From contig JAAXGF010000069.1 of the NCBI GenBank assembly GCA_012267605.1, positions 1-23,212 of the forward strand: a stretch of 23,212 bases of DNA, given 5' to 3'. The notes beneath the pieces were generated by a model. The model was not told the DNA's origin. It saw nothing but the letters and a program-made list of their open reading frames with translations, and searched no databases. The position numbers were made by a program, and so were the translations under genes. Origin of the DNA: Alphaproteobacteria bacterium (lineage in GTDB: Bacteria; Pseudomonadota; Alphaproteobacteria; JAAXGF01). This document shows positions 1 to 8,832 of the stretch, one piece after another. The number at the start of each line of letters is the position of its first letter. Positions within the stretch are counted from its first letter, which is position 1.

Positions 1-546
1 GGCACCTGGGCAGTTACGTTTTTTCTACTTCAGCCCAAGCATTTTAAAACGGTACTTGAGGGTCTCGGCTATAACTATGACAGCGAACTCATCCGACTAA
101 ACGTGGAATATTATCTTGCGCGCACTTCGCATGGTTCTACTTTGAGTAGCGTCGTTCATGCAGCTGTTCTTGCTCGCATCAATCCTGACCGTGCCTGGCC
201 ATTATTTCGCGCCGCACTTAGTGCTGATCTCGCCGATATCCAAGGGGGGACAACGTGCGAGGGAATTCACCTCGGTGCCATGGCCGGCACCGTTGATATT
301 CTGGAACGTAGCTACGCTGGTGTCGACCGCCTTAGTGACGAAATTCGTGTCGATCCGCATCTTCCCGAGCAAATTCGGTCGTTGGGTTTTTGGGAGAATT
401 TCCGCGACCGCTGGTTTCGTTTTTCATTCTCGCAAGAACTTTTTCGGGCGGCACTTGCGCCTGACGGTCTAGGACCAGCTACCATCGTCGTGCGCGACAA
501 AAAATATAGCGTTGCACCTGGTGCAACGCTTGAAGTTGTGGTGTGA
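1..546 (+). CDS. Glycoside hydrolase family 65 protein, C-terminal part (partial at window start)
   Basis: The reading frame is open from base 1 and ends with TGA at 544-546, so the 5' part lies outside the window. About 181 residues are visible. They match the end of the alpha/alpha barrel and the small C-terminal beta domain of GH65 enzymes, which are inverting phosphorylases or hydrolases of maltose, trehalose, kojibiose or similar alpha-glucosides. Recognisable pieces are the ARTSHGSTLSSVVHA segment (about residues 39-53), the DIQGGTTCEGIHLGAMAGT segment (about 79-97), and a C-terminal stretch of type FSFSQELFRA...ATIVVRD. The catalytic region is not in view, so substrate and phosphorolysis versus hydrolysis cannot be decided. 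The gene converges on lolA. An 8-bp inverted repeat straddles its stop codon. Confidence 0.85.
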   Translation, partial: GTWAVTFFLLQPKHFKTVLEGLGYNYDSELIRLNVEYYLARTSHGSTLSSVVHAAVLARINPDRAWPLFRAALSADLADIQGGTTCEGIHLGAMAGTVDILERSYAGVDRLSDEIRVDPHLPEQIRSLGFWENFRDRWFRFSFSQELFRAALAPDGLGPATIVVRDKKYSVAPGATLEVVV

Positions 547-564
547 ACAGTTCTAATTCACACC
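540..564 (+). terminator. Hairpin at the 3' end of the GH65 gene
   Basis: GGTGTGAA (540-547) and TTCACACC (557-564) form a perfect 8-bp stem with a 9-nt loop. It overlaps the stop codon of the GH65 gene. No T-run follows directly, so this is at best a weak or protein-assisted terminator, or a 3'-end stabilising hairpin. Its position between converging genes supports a 3'-end role. Confidence 0.35.
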
Positions 565-681
565 GAGACTTAAATCAGACTTTGGCCGTTATGAACGGGT
601 TGGCAGATGTGAGGTCTCCCAAAATGGATAATGCTCCGGAGAACATCAGCCCGCAGGGCGGGTACGGTACCCAGCCGGCGA

Positions 682-1455
682 TCAGTGTTGCCGGCCTTGG
701 GGAATCGGCGGCGGCGCGTCGAACAAATCGGGGTCGAGGCTTACATCGGTTTGTGGGTTGCTCAACATGACGGTCGTTTCCAACCCTTGGGCGTCGCGAA
801 CAACCCACTGGCGCAGCGCCAATGGTTCCCGGTCGAAGAAAAGCGTAAGCTCACCCACCTCTGGCTCGGCGGTCTGCACCAGGCCGATTGCGATCGAGTC
901 TTCTCCGAGGGTGATTCCGGTCGGCGTAACGTCGCCGCTCAAGCGAATATCACGGCGCAATAGGAAATGGGCTGGCGTCGACCGGGTTTGAATTTGGCTC
1001 ATTTGTCCGAGCTCGTTGTCCCAGAAGGTCAACCATCCGTCTCTCGCGACGAGGCGGGCCAGCGCCGGCGGCTCGTATTCCACACGCATTCGTTCCGGCC
1101 GGTGAATATAGATCGTACCTTCGCTGACGCCCCCGTCCGGTGCAACCTGGATAAACGGCGAGCGCACCGTCTGGAAGCTGTTGAGATAGGTTTCGATCTC
1201 AGCAAGCATCGACCCCACGTCCGCCGTCGCCCCCGCGTCCCCGGCGAGGGTATCACCGTCGATCCGTTGACGGTAAATATTGGGGGTATCCGTTGATTCA
1301 ATAGTCGTTGCAGATCCATCAACGGAATCCGCAACCGCCGACGAAGCAAGCCAAATCACCGAGGCGAACACTAGAACATAGAGCGGAGCGTACCCCACTC
1401 TCTTCCAAAATGATCGGATTGGAACGGACCTTTGGAAATTGTTTAGCAAGTCCAT
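682..1455 (-). CDS. lolA: Outer-membrane lipoprotein carrier protein LolA
   Basis: LolA is the periplasmic chaperone that takes lipoproteins released by the inner-membrane LolCDE transporter and hands them to the outer membrane. The protein is about 257 residues from the ATG at 1455. I chose this start because it leaves a 17-bp gap after ftsK, while the longer open frame would run inside ftsK. An N-terminal hydrophobic segment (about residues 22-42, ending SSAVA before DS) is a signal peptide, followed by a linker of about 40 residues. The LolA fold starts near residue 82, with the typical patterns YLNSFQTVRSPFIQ, GTIYIHRPERMRVEYEPP and LFFDREPLALRQWVVRDAQG. The longer-than-usual N-terminal region is unremarkable for alphaproteobacteria. 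It is probably cotranscribed with ftsK. Confidence 0.9.
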   Translation of the reverse strand: MDLLNNFQRSVPIRSFWKRVGYAPLYVLVFASVIWLASSAVADSVDGSATTIESTDTPNIYRQRIDGDTLAGDAGATADVGSMLAEIETYLNSFQTVRSPFIQVAPDGGVSEGTIYIHRPERMRVEYEPPALARLVARDGWLTFWDNELGQMSQIQTRSTPAHFLLRRDIRLSGDVTPTGITLGEDSIAIGLVQTAEPEVGELTLFFDREPLALRQWVVRDAQGLETTVMLSNPQTDVSLDPDLFDAPPPIPQGRQH

Positions 1456-1472
1456 TCCCAGCTCGTTGCTCG

Positions 1473-3872
1473 TTAAGGGATGTCTCCAATGTCTTGGGCC
1501 AGCACCTCGCGCTTGCCGACGTGATTGGCCCGACTGACAACGCCTTCCGCCTCCATGCGTTCGACGATGCGCGCTGCCCGATTGTATCCGATCTGCAAAT
1601 GACGTTGAACAAAACTCGTTGACGCCTTGCGTTCTCGGCATACCAGCGCCACGGCTTGGTCGTAAAGACCGTTTTCGCCATCCCCCGTGGCATTGCTGTC
1701 GAGTCCCGCGGGGGGAGCCGTGTCCAGAGCATCGTCGGTGATAGCGTCGATGTACTCGGGCGCCCCCTGGTGTCTCAAATGATCAGTGATTCGCTCGACC
1801 TCGCCGTCGCTGACAAAGGGACCGTGCACCCTTTGGATACGCCCGCCACCGACCATGTACAACATGTCCCCCTGTCCCAACAGCTGTTCGGCTCCCTGCT
1901 CTCCAAGTATTGTCCTGCTATCGATCTTGGAAGTGACCTGAAAGCTGATGCGCGTCGGAAAGTTTGCCTTGATGGTGCCAGTGATGACATCGACCGAGGG
2001 TCTTTGGGTTGCCATAATCAGGTGAATCCCGGCGGCGCGGGCCATTTGCGCCAAACGCTGGATGGCACCCTCGATTTCCTTGCCGGCAACCAACATAAGA
2101 TCCGCCATCTCGTCGACGACGACGACGATTAGGGGTAGTGGATCCATCGGCAATTGTTGCTCTTCGAATACCGGCTCTCCGGTCTCGGCGTCGAAGCCGG
2201 TCTGGACGCGCCGGGTGAGTTCCTCGCCCTTGGCGGCGGCATCGGCCAGGCGCTGGTTATAGCCCGCAATATTGCGCACCCCGAGCCGCGACATGGCGCG
2301 ATAACGTTCCTCCATCTCGCGGACAGTCCACTTGAGTGCGACCACGGCTTTGCTCGGTTCGGTGACCACCGGCGCCAACAAATGGGGAATGCCGTCGTAA
2401 ACGGAAAGTTCCAGCATTTTCGGGTCGATCAGGATCAATTTACATTGATCCGGCGGCAGCTGATAAAGCAGCGATAGGATCATCGAATTCACGGCCACGG
2501 ACTTGCCGGAACCAGTGGTCCCGGCGACCAGTAGGTGGGGCATACGCGCCAGATCCACGACCACCGGTGCGCCACCGATATCCTTACCCAACGCCAGCAT
2601 TAGGCGCCCGGCTGTGCTTTCATAATCCTTCGACGACAGCAATTCACGCAGATACACGGTTTCGCGACGTTGGTTGGGCAATTCGATGCCGATGACACTG
2701 CGGCCAGGCACCACCGCGATACGCACGGACACGGCACTCATCGATCGGGCCACGTCGTCAGCCAGATTGATGACTCGGGAGGATTTCGTTCCAGGCGCTG
2801 GTTCCAGCTCGTACAGAGTCACCACCGGCCCGGGCCGAACCTTGACGATTTCGCCGGTCACACCGAAGTCGGCTAGTACGCATTCAAGTTGGCGGGCGTT
2901 TTCGCTCAGAGCCTCGCGGCTGACTTCCGTTTCGTCGCTAATGTCCGGGGGGGTCGTCAAGAGGTGCAGCGGCGGCAGCTGGCACTCACTTGGTGTCGCT
3001 AGGGTAAATGTACCTTCGGTCGGCTTGGGGCGCCGCGCCGTCGGCGCGATGACCAGCTTGGGTTCGGTGCGGGGCTGGGTCTCGGTTTGGCGAACTGGCT
3101 CCAGCGGGCTACGGCGGGCGAGGCGCGGCTCGGATCTTGTGCGCGGCACCGGATTCGCCTTTTTCCGGCGATGTGGTTTCAGTCGCGACCAGAGAACGGT
3201 GGACCGACTTCGTACCCAACTGACAAGAATTCGGGTTTTCGTCTGGGCTCCGGTTCGAACTCTCGCAAAGCCTCGGCGCACCATTCCCATGGCTAGGCGT
3301 CGGGTCCCGGTGGCTGGTATCAATAAGATGGCGCTGACAGTACCGGAAGCCAGGGCCACGGATAGCCGATGGATGGGTTCGCTGCCAAGCAGCTGCGTTA
3401 GCTTCGCAAGCGCCAAATTGCCATACGCGCCACCCAAACCTGCCGGCAGCTCCCAATTGGACGGTACGGGCAACGCCGCAACAGCAACCGGCATCAGAAT
3501 CACGGCCAAGACCAAGGAAGCAACTCGGATTCCGGGTGCCGGGAAACGATGGCGGGTCATGATCCGCCACGACCAGATCAATGGTACCGCGAAAGCAAGC
3601 ACGGCAGCGATGCCGATCCATTGCAACAACAGGTCGGCCACCGTGGCACCCGCGGCGCCGGCAATATTTTCGGGAGCGCGGGTGGATGCCGTGTTGAGGG
3701 ACGGATCAGCCGGATCGTAAGTAGCCAAGGCGGCGGCAAGCCACAACTCCGCCAAGACAATGGCGAATCCGCCCAATTCAACGGTACGGTGGCGAAGAAA
3801 CGCGCTCACCTTGACGGGAAAAATCCGATGGCGCGAGGTATCAATGGCGCGGCTATTCATCAGTCCACCCAA
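1473..3872 (-). CDS. ftsK: DNA translocase FtsK
   Basis: FtsK is the septum-anchored ATPase that pumps chromosomal DNA and activates dimer resolution at division. The protein has 799 residues. About four transmembrane segments lie near residues 31-52, 81-104, 115-137 and 167-188. A basic, proline-rich linker of only about 100 residues follows (200-300), so this is a short-linker FtsK. The motor domain has Walker A GTTGSGKS (451-458), the LILIDPKMLELSVYDGIPHL block (479-498) and Walker B LIVVVVDEMADLM (581-593). The C-terminal gamma winged helix (about 735-792) recognises KOPS sites. The first codon is TTG at 3872, chosen because GAGG lies 7 nt ahead. An in-frame ATG at 3860, preceded by GGGTGGA, is a real alternative. 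lolA follows 17 bp downstream. Confidence 0.96.
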   Translation of the reverse strand: MGGLMNSRAIDTSRHRIFPVKVSAFLRHRTVELGGFAIVLAELWLAAALATYDPADPSLNTASTRAPENIAGAAGATVADLLLQWIGIAAVLAFAVPLIWSWRIMTRHRFPAPGIRVASLVLAVILMPVAVAALPVPSNWELPAGLGGAYGNLALAKLTQLLGSEPIHRLSVALASGTVSAILLIPATGTRRLAMGMVRRGFARVRTGAQTKTRILVSWVRSRSTVLWSRLKPHRRKKANPVPRTRSEPRLARRSPLEPVRQTETQPRTEPKLVIAPTARRPKPTEGTFTLATPSECQLPPLHLLTTPPDISDETEVSREALSENARQLECVLADFGVTGEIVKVRPGPVVTLYELEPAPGTKSSRVINLADDVARSMSAVSVRIAVVPGRSVIGIELPNQRRETVYLRELLSSKDYESTAGRLMLALGKDIGGAPVVVDLARMPHLLVAGTTGSGKSVAVNSMILSLLYQLPPDQCKLILIDPKMLELSVYDGIPHLLAPVVTEPSKAVVALKWTVREMEERYRAMSRLGVRNIAGYNQRLADAAAKGEELTRRVQTGFDAETGEPVFEEQQLPMDPLPLIVVVVDEMADLMLVAGKEIEGAIQRLAQMARAAGIHLIMATQRPSVDVITGTIKANFPTRISFQVTSKIDSRTILGEQGAEQLLGQGDMLYMVGGGRIQRVHGPFVSDGEVERITDHLRHQGAPEYIDAITDDALDTAPPAGLDSNATGDGENGLYDQAVALVCRERKASTSFVQRHLQIGYNRAARIVERMEAEGVVSRANHVGKREVLAQDIGDIP

Positions 3873-4112
3873 GGCTATACCTCATTTTAGCAGAAATTGA
3901 AACGCAAAAAATTATTCTAAGATAAACAGTTATACATTTTTTCTATGATATTGGTTTGAAAAAATTCAAGTTCACAAAAAGCTGTGCATCCAGAATGCGT
4001 CACAGACATAGCGGCGTCTTTGGGTTGGATGAGTATTCCGCCGCAGGAATTTCGCTTCACCGAAAATTCGGCATCTAACCCGCTGGTCAAGATCGGCTGT
4101 TACGGAATCGAG
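3873..4112. other. AT-rich intergenic region between the amidase gene and ftsK
   Basis: This 240-bp gap lies between two minus-strand genes. The part from about 3885 to 3980 is clearly richer in A and T than its surroundings, with several A/T runs, and probably carries the ftsK promoter and the end of the amidase transcript. I could not settle on -35/-10 boxes. The part from about 3984 to 4112 is of normal composition and holds no gene that I recognise. Confidence 0.4.
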
Positions 4113-5501
4113 TCAATCGTCTTGCCGTCCACCTTGGCCACCCTCCAAAGCCCGCTCCGCAGCGATGCCGAGGCGCAGCAACGCGGCTTCCTGGTTGGCG
4201 CGGGTCATGAGCATGAGGCCGACGGGCAAGCCCTTGTCGTCCTTACCGCAGGGCACCGTCAGGGCAGTCAATCCGAGGACGTTGCCTAGGGTGGTGTTGA
4301 GCAAGGCCTTCAGATTGGCCTTGATGTAGCGTTCCGGCTCGTCAACCAGTGGCGCGAGCACGGGCGCAGAGATCGCCACCGTGGGCGACAGCATTGCGTC
4401 GCACCCGACCATGCGACTGTCTAGGTTGCGGGCGATTTCCGCCATGCCGAGGCGCAACCGGCCGGCATCGTAGCTGGAAATGTTCTTCGCCGCGCGGAAC
4501 CGGTCGCGCACGTGGCGGTAGACCCGCTTGGCGTCGGCCTCGATGGTGTCGCGCCAGACGGCGTATCCCTCGACGGCGACGTACGGGCCGTGACTGCCCA
4601 CCAAGGCGACGGCCTCGGCGAACTCATCGACCGGCTCCATCACCACGTCGGCGCCCGCCGCCGCGAGCTTGCCGATGGCCACGCGCACGGTTTCCTCAAC
4701 GCTGGGATCTAGGTCCCGCCAAAGGGCGCCCTCGGCGATGACGAGACGCCGCTGACGCAAGCTGGCCCCGGTCAAATCGACCGGCTTGCTCTCGCGCAGC
4801 ACGGCCAGCATCGCGTTTGCGTCGGCCACGTCGCGGGTGATGGTGCCGATTGAATCGAGGCTCGGCGCCAAGGGCAGCATGCCTTCCGTGGGCAACAACC
4901 CATTGGTGGTCTTCAACCCGACCAAACGGTTCCACGCCGCCGGTATCCGCACGGATCCGCCTGTATCGCTGCCCACCGCCGCGGCGGCCAAGCCGCGAAC
5001 AACGGAAATCGCGGCGCCCGAGGAGGACCCTCCCGGGGCGCGGGCATGCTCATCGTCGAACGGATTGACGGGCGTCCCGGTGGCGGGGTTGATCCCGAGA
5101 CCGGAAAACGCCAGTTCGGTAAGGTTGGTTTTGCCGAGACACACCAAACCCGCGCGGGTGGCGCGGCGGACCACCTCGGCGTCGGTCGCCGCCGGTTTGC
5201 GCTGACGCAAAATCGGCGACGCGGCGGTTGTCGTGTCTCCGGCCGTGTCGAAAAGATCCTTCCACGAGACCGGTACACCATCCAAGGGTCCGCGCCAAAG
5301 ACCGGAACGGGCGCGGTCACGGGCGGCTTCGGCTTCGGCCCGCGCACGCTCTGGAAGGACCTTCAAGTAGATGCTGGTGTCGTTGCCGGCGTTCTTGATG
5401 CGCTCGAGGAAGTGGGTACATAGGTCCACGGGATCGATAACTCCAGCGCCGATTTCCCGGCCCAGCGCCAATGCGCTCATCTCGTGCCAGGGTTGATTCA
5501 T
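4113..5501 (-). CDS. Amidase-signature family hydrolase
   Basis: This enzyme hydrolyses amide bonds with a Ser-cisSer-Lys triad. The substrate cannot be read from the sequence. From the ATG at 5501 it has 462 residues. The triad is visible: Lys81 in GVPVSWKDLFD, the Ser cluster at 159-161 in PGGSSSGAA, and nucleophile Ser183 in GSDTGGSVRIPA. The later blocks LVGLKTTNGLLPTEG and LAPSLDSIGTITRDVADA also fit the family. The frame can be opened from a TTG at 5531, but ATG 5501 gives the usual N-terminus (MSALALGREIGAGVIDPVDL). The protein resembles GatA, but no gatB or gatC is nearby and the domain after the signature is divergent. A stand-alone amidase is therefore more likely than a Glu-tRNA amidotransferase subunit. 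Confidence 0.88.
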   Translation of the reverse strand: MNQPWHEMSALALGREIGAGVIDPVDLCTHFLERIKNAGNDTSIYLKVLPERARAEAEAARDRARSGLWRGPLDGVPVSWKDLFDTAGDTTTAASPILRQRKPAATDAEVVRRATRAGLVCLGKTNLTELAFSGLGINPATGTPVNPFDDEHARAPGGSSSGAAISVVRGLAAAAVGSDTGGSVRIPAAWNRLVGLKTTNGLLPTEGMLPLAPSLDSIGTITRDVADANAMLAVLRESKPVDLTGASLRQRRLVIAEGALWRDLDPSVEETVRVAIGKLAAAGADVVMEPVDEFAEAVALVGSHGPYVAVEGYAVWRDTIEADAKRVYRHVRDRFRAAKNISSYDAGRLRLGMAEIARNLDSRMVGCDAMLSPTVAISAPVLAPLVDEPERYIKANLKALLNTTLGNVLGLTALTVPCGKDDKGLPVGLMLMTRANQEAALLRLGIAAERALEGGQGGRQDD

Positions 5502-5638
5502 TGAACTCGGAGCTGCCTGAACATCGACCAAAGACTCGTGAAGACCGTGCGTCCTGCGGGTGCGGGCCCAATCGCAGCTCCAGCTTAGTTGCTGTCACAA
5601 CTCTGGACAACCGCGCGAGGTAGGACGATGCTTGCCAA

Positions 5639-6898
5639 ATGGCGGAAGCGGCACACTTCTCTTCAACCCAGGCACCGTCCGCCGAGTCAACGGAGGTCGT
5701 GATCGTCGGCGGCGGTATGGTTGGGTTGACCTTGGGCTGTGCGCTGGCCAGCGGTGGCGTGGAAGTCGCGGTCATCGACCGGGTGGACCCAGCCGAACTT
5801 ACTGGTCAAGCGTTTGATGGTAGAGTATCAGCCATCGCTTTCGCCTCGATGCGGGCGCTCGACACCATCGGCGTGTGGCCAAAGCTATTGGAGCCTGGCG
5901 ACCAGAATCAACCGATTCACGCCATCCGGGTTTCCGATGGCGAGTCATTATTGTTTCTTCATTACGACCAGCGCGAGTTAGGCGATGACCCTCTCGGATA
6001 CATCGTCGAAAACCGCCATATGCGCACGGCGTTGTTCGCCCTCGCACGCCAAATGCCAAAGCTAAAATTGTTTGCGCCAAACGGACTGGTATGGCTCGAT
6101 CGGACCGGTAGCGGTGTTGTTGCCGAACTCGTCGACGGCACCCGCTTAACCGCCCGACTCGCCGTGGCCGCAGATGGGCGTAACTCCGCGCTGCGGCGCG
6201 CCGCCGGAATTCGCACTATTGGCTGGTCATACCCGCAGACGGGAATCGTATGCACGGTAGCCCACGAGCTGCCCCATCGGGGCATTGCCCACGAACGATT
6301 TTTGCCCGCCGGACCATTCGCAATCCTACCCATGTGTGGCGGTCGCTCGTCGCTAGTGTGGACCGAACGTGAAGATATGGCACCCGCCATCCTTGCCCTG
6401 GACGAGAATGGCTTCAGCGATGAATTAGCCGACCGGTTCGGTGAATTCCTTGGCCGAGTGACGGTTGTCGGGCCGCGATGGCATTACCCTCTATCGCTAC
6501 TACATGCGGACCGATATACGGACGAGCGACTTGTTCTCGTCGGTGATGCCGCCCACGCTATCCACCCCATTGCCGGACAAGGTTTAAACCTGGGCCTGCG
6601 CGACGTAGGTGCTTTGGCTGAGGTGCTTATCGATGCGCGACGTCTGGGTTTGGACCTCGGCGACGCCAACACCCTCGTTCGCTACCAGCGTTGGCGGCGC
6701 TTCGACAACATGTTGATGATGGCGGTTACCGACGGCCTCAACCGCTTGTTTTCCAACGAGCTGGCACCGTTGCGTTTGGCCCGAAACCTCGGTCTTGCCG
6801 CTGTCAATCGATTGCCGCCGTTAAAACGGCTATTCATGCGCCATGCCATGGGCTTGGTCGGCGAGCTCCCCCGGCTTTGTCGTGGGGAGGCGTTGTAG
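5639..6898 (+). CDS. UbiH/UbiF/COQ6-family FAD-dependent ubiquinone biosynthesis hydroxylase
   Basis: This is a class A flavin monooxygenase that hydroxylates the aromatic ring of ubiquinone precursors on the inner face of the membrane. It has 419 residues. It carries the FAD dinucleotide motif VVIVGGGMVGLTLG (20-33), the DGR motif region (AVAADGRNSALRRAAGI, 175-191) and the second FAD motif LVGDAAHAIHPIAGQGLNLG (300-319), which is diagnostic of the UbiH/COQ6 group. Alphaproteobacteria use UbiL or UbiM homologues that can hydroxylate more than one position, so I do not assign UbiH, UbiF or UbiL. The ATG at 5639 has a purine-rich GAGGTAGGA about 12-15 nt upstream, a rather long spacing. The gene diverges from the amidase gene across about 140 bp. 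Confidence 0.92.
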   Translation: MAEAAHFSSTQAPSAESTEVVIVGGGMVGLTLGCALASGGVEVAVIDRVDPAELTGQAFDGRVSAIAFASMRALDTIGVWPKLLEPGDQNQPIHAIRVSDGESLLFLHYDQRELGDDPLGYIVENRHMRTALFALARQMPKLKLFAPNGLVWLDRTGSGVVAELVDGTRLTARLAVAADGRNSALRRAAGIRTIGWSYPQTGIVCTVAHELPHRGIAHERFLPAGPFAILPMCGGRSSLVWTEREDMAPAILALDENGFSDELADRFGEFLGRVTVVGPRWHYPLSLLHADRYTDERLVLVGDAAHAIHPIAGQGLNLGLRDVGALAEVLIDARRLGLDLGDANTLVRYQRWRRFDNMLMMAVTDGLNRLFSNELAPLRLARNLGLAAVNRLPPLKRLFMRHAMGLVGELPRLCRGEAL

Positions 6899-6948
6899 AG
6901 GCTGCGCGCAGTATCTCGCGTGACCAGAAACAATAAGGCTGTCGCGGA

Positions 6949-7176
6949 CTAGTGGACGTCAACAGGTTCAAGATCGAACTGTCGCGCCGCGGCAATGGCC
7001 AGCTCTCGGCTGGCTGCGCCGCCTAGGACACGACCGTCAGCGGCGTGAATCGCGTAAGCCGGCGCATTATTTACAGTCACCCTTTTTATGAACGCGACAT
7101 GTGATACGCCGAGCGCGTGAAAATTGGTGGCCGACAAGTTTCGTGGATCAATTCCTTGGTCATCTTGCCTGTGCAT
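6949..7176 (-). CDS. DUF1150 family protein
   Basis: This small protein of 75 residues belongs to DUF1150, a family largely limited to alphaproteobacteria and often encoded next to small heat-shock proteins. Its function is unknown. Family marks are the central block VSHVAFIKRVTVNNAPAYAI and HAADGRVLGGAASRELAIAAA, and the ending FDLEPVDVH. A good ribosome site (TAGGAG) lies about 9 nt before the ATG. The gene starts 33 bp downstream of hsp20 and is almost certainly cotranscribed with it from the heat-shock promoter at 7782-7812. A role alongside Hsp20 in the stress response is inferred from this. Confidence 0.88.
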   Translation of the reverse strand: MHRQDDQGIDPRNLSATNFHALGVSHVAFIKRVTVNNAPAYAIHAADGRVLGGAASRELAIAAARQFDLEPVDVH

Positions 7177-7209
7177 ATCTTGTACTCCTAGACGGAACCG
7201 CGATAACGG

Positions 7210-7668
7210 TTAACTGTCCTGTTCGTTGCTAGTAACAATGCTTTGCGCGCCATCGTCGTCGTTCGTACGTATATCAATGGTCCTGCGCCGTGTCTGGGGC
7301 GTCGGTCTCACTAGGTCGATGTGCAATAATCCGTCGTGCAGCTGCGCTTCCTTTACTTCGATACCCTCCGCGAGCACGAAACTTCGTTGGAACTGACGTG
7401 CGGCAATTCCGCGATAGACGTACTTCCGCTCACGCTCGTCTTCTTGCTTGCCTCGAATGATCAGTTGGTTGTCCTCGACGGCGATGCTTAAATCCTTGGC
7501 GCGAAAGCCCGCAAGTGCAAGAGTGATGCGTAAACCCTCCGGTCCCGTCTGCTCGACGTTGTATGGTGGATATCCGTCGCTTCCGGCGCGCGCAACTCGA
7601 TCGAGCATTTGTTCAAAATGATCGAATCCGAGCAACAATGGGCTGTTAAAGAGAGAAACACGCGTCAC
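7210..7668 (-). CDS. Small heat-shock protein, Hsp20/IbpA family
   Basis: This is an ATP-independent holdase chaperone that binds unfolding proteins under heat stress. From the GTG at 7668 it has 152 residues. I chose this start because GGAGGA lies 7 nt ahead. The ATG at 7698 would place that ribosome site inside the gene. The alpha-crystallin domain begins with PPYNVEQTGPEGLRITLALAGF (about residues 34-55) and ends with LHDGLLHIDLVRP. The C-terminal tail has no clear I-X-I/V anchor apart from TIDIR, so oligomer contacts may differ from E. coli IbpA. A sigma-32 promoter lies about 115 bp upstream and DUF1150 follows in the same transcript. Confidence 0.95.
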   Translation of the reverse strand: MTRVSLFNSPLLLGFDHFEQMLDRVARAGSDGYPPYNVEQTGPEGLRITLALAGFRAKDLSIAVEDNQLIIRGKQEDERERKYVYRGIAARQFQRSFVLAEGIEVKEAQLHDGLLHIDLVRPTPQTRRRTIDIRTNDDDGAQSIVTSNEQDS

Positions 7669-7781
7669 GCCGTATCCTCCTCTTGTTGAGCGAGCCACGA
7701 CAATCTAGGCAATTCGCTTACCAAAACCAGCGGCCCCAAAAGGCGCCTGCTAAAGCCGGTCCACTCGGCCCCGACCATCCC

Positions 7782-7812
7782 TAAATATGGGTGTGAAACT
7801 GGCCAATTCAAG
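7782..7812 (-). promoter_or_regulatory. Sigma-32 (RpoH) heat-shock promoter of hsp20-DUF1150
   Basis: Read on the minus strand, the -35 box CTTGAA (7812-7807) is followed by a 15-nt spacer and the -10 box CCCATATTTA (7791-7782). This matches the RpoH consensus CTTGAA...CCCATnT closely. The predicted transcript start near 7775 leaves a leader of roughly 105 nt before the GTG of hsp20, with room for a folded RNA. I looked for a ROSE-type thermometer over the GGAGGA site but found no convincing partner. Confidence 0.85.
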
Positions 7813-7935
7813 GTTACCGCCACAACCCGTCGACTGCGTCACGGACGGATTCGCCGATACGGTAACGTTGCCACGCTAAGCGGTGACGCGTCGTGGGTGG
7901 ATGTTCTATATTGTGTTGAAACGAAAGCGGGACGC

Positions 7936-8832
7936 ATGGAACCCATCATCGGTCAGAAGCCGCAAGGCGGCGATATCATCAAGGAAAGCGACAGTCGTAA
8001 CTTCAAGAAGGACGTTATCGACCCGTCCAGCGGGGTACCTGTTGTCGTCGATTTTTGGGCGCCGTGGTGCCAGCCCTGCAAGCAATTAGGTCCTATCCTC
8101 GAAAAGTTGGTTCGTGCAGCCCACGGCAAGGTCAAGCTCGTCAAGGTCAACATTGACGAAAACCCGGATCTGGCCCAAATGCTTCGCGTCCAATCGATTC
8201 CAGCCGTTTTCGCCTTCAGTGGTGGGCAGCCGGTCAACGGCTTTACTGGCGCGCTTCCCGAGAGTCAGCTTCAGTCATTTATCAATTCATTGACGTCAAA
8301 GGCCCCGGCCTCACCCATAGAACAAGCGCTTGAGCAAGCGGCTACCGCGCTGGAAGGCGGAAATCACGGTGCCGCCAGTACGTTGTATCAGCAAATACTT
8401 CAGCACGAGCCAGACAATATCGCCGCAGCCGCCGGCCTGGCCCGCTGCCATATCGCCGCCAACAAGCTTGATCGCGCCAAGCAGGTTCTAGAAAGCATCG
8501 GGAATCCCAAAGCACCGGAAGCGACGAGCGCCCGTGCCGCATTGGCACTCGCCGAACAATCGGCCAAAATCGCTGACGCGCACTCGTTGGAGGCCAAACT
8601 GGCGGAAGATCCCGATAATCACCAGGCGCGACTCGATCTTGCCATGGCGCACTATGCATCCGGATCTCTTGATGCAGCCGTTGAACAACTCTTGGAACTC
8701 TTCCGCCGGGACCGAGAATGGAACGATCAGGCAGCGCGCGTCCAGTTGCTAAGGTTGTTCGAAGCATTTGGACCCACGAATTCTTTAACCGTTAACGGAC
8801 GCAAACGTTTGTCGGCCCTCATGTTCACATGA
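7936..8832 (+). CDS. cnoX: Chaperedoxin: thioredoxin domain plus tetratricopeptide tail (CnoX/YbbN-like)
   Basis: CnoX proteins hold unfolding clients, protect them from overoxidation and pass them to GroEL or DnaK. From the ATG at 7936 the protein has 298 residues. An upstream in-frame ATG at 7897 is possible but gives an atypical N-terminus. The thioredoxin domain (about 13-125) has active site WCQPCK (Cys45, Cys48) and the cis-Pro of SIPA (Pro89). The rest (about 128-298) is helical, TPR-like, with the repeating pattern ALEGGNHGAASTLYQQIL. E. coli CnoX lacks the CxxC pair, but Caulobacter CnoX keeps it, and this one does too. The stop overlaps the next gene by 4 bp (ATGA), showing tight coupling. 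Confidence 0.88.
   Translation: MEPIIGQKPQGGDIIKESDSRNFKKDVIDPSSGVPVVVDFWAPWCQPCKQLGPILEKLVRAAHGKVKLVKVNIDENPDLAQMLRVQSIPAVFAFSGGQPVNGFTGALPESQLQSFINSLTSKAPASPIEQALEQAATALEGGNHGAASTLYQQILQHEPDNIAAAAGLARCHIAANKLDRAKQVLESIGNPKAPEATSARAALALAEQSAKIADAHSLEAKLAEDPDNHQARLDLAMAHYASGSLDAAVEQLLELFRRDREWNDQAARVQLLRLFEAFGPTNSLTVNGRKRLSALMFT

Noticed and set aside
650..662. CCCGC-AGG-GCGGG hairpin downstream of lolA as a terminator.
   Set aside because: It has only 5 bp of stem and no T-run on either strand. It could be chance in GC-rich DNA.
2674..3720. 348-codon plus-strand open frame opposite ftsK.
   Set aside because: It is antisense to clearly conserved FtsK sequence, has no recognisable domain and has a composition typical of a shadow frame.
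3984..4289. 101-codon plus-strand open frame running from the ftsK/amidase gap into the amidase gene.
   Set aside because: It has no ribosome site and no domain, and two thirds of it is antisense to the amidase coding sequence.
4113..5501. Glutamyl-tRNA amidotransferase subunit GatA.
   Set aside because: The signature motif is shared, but there is no gatB or gatC beside it and the C-terminal half does not follow GatA blocks that I know.
7669..7775. ROSE-type RNA thermometer in the hsp20 leader.
   Set aside because: The leader length is suitable, but I found no U(U/C)GCU motif paired with the GGAGGA site.
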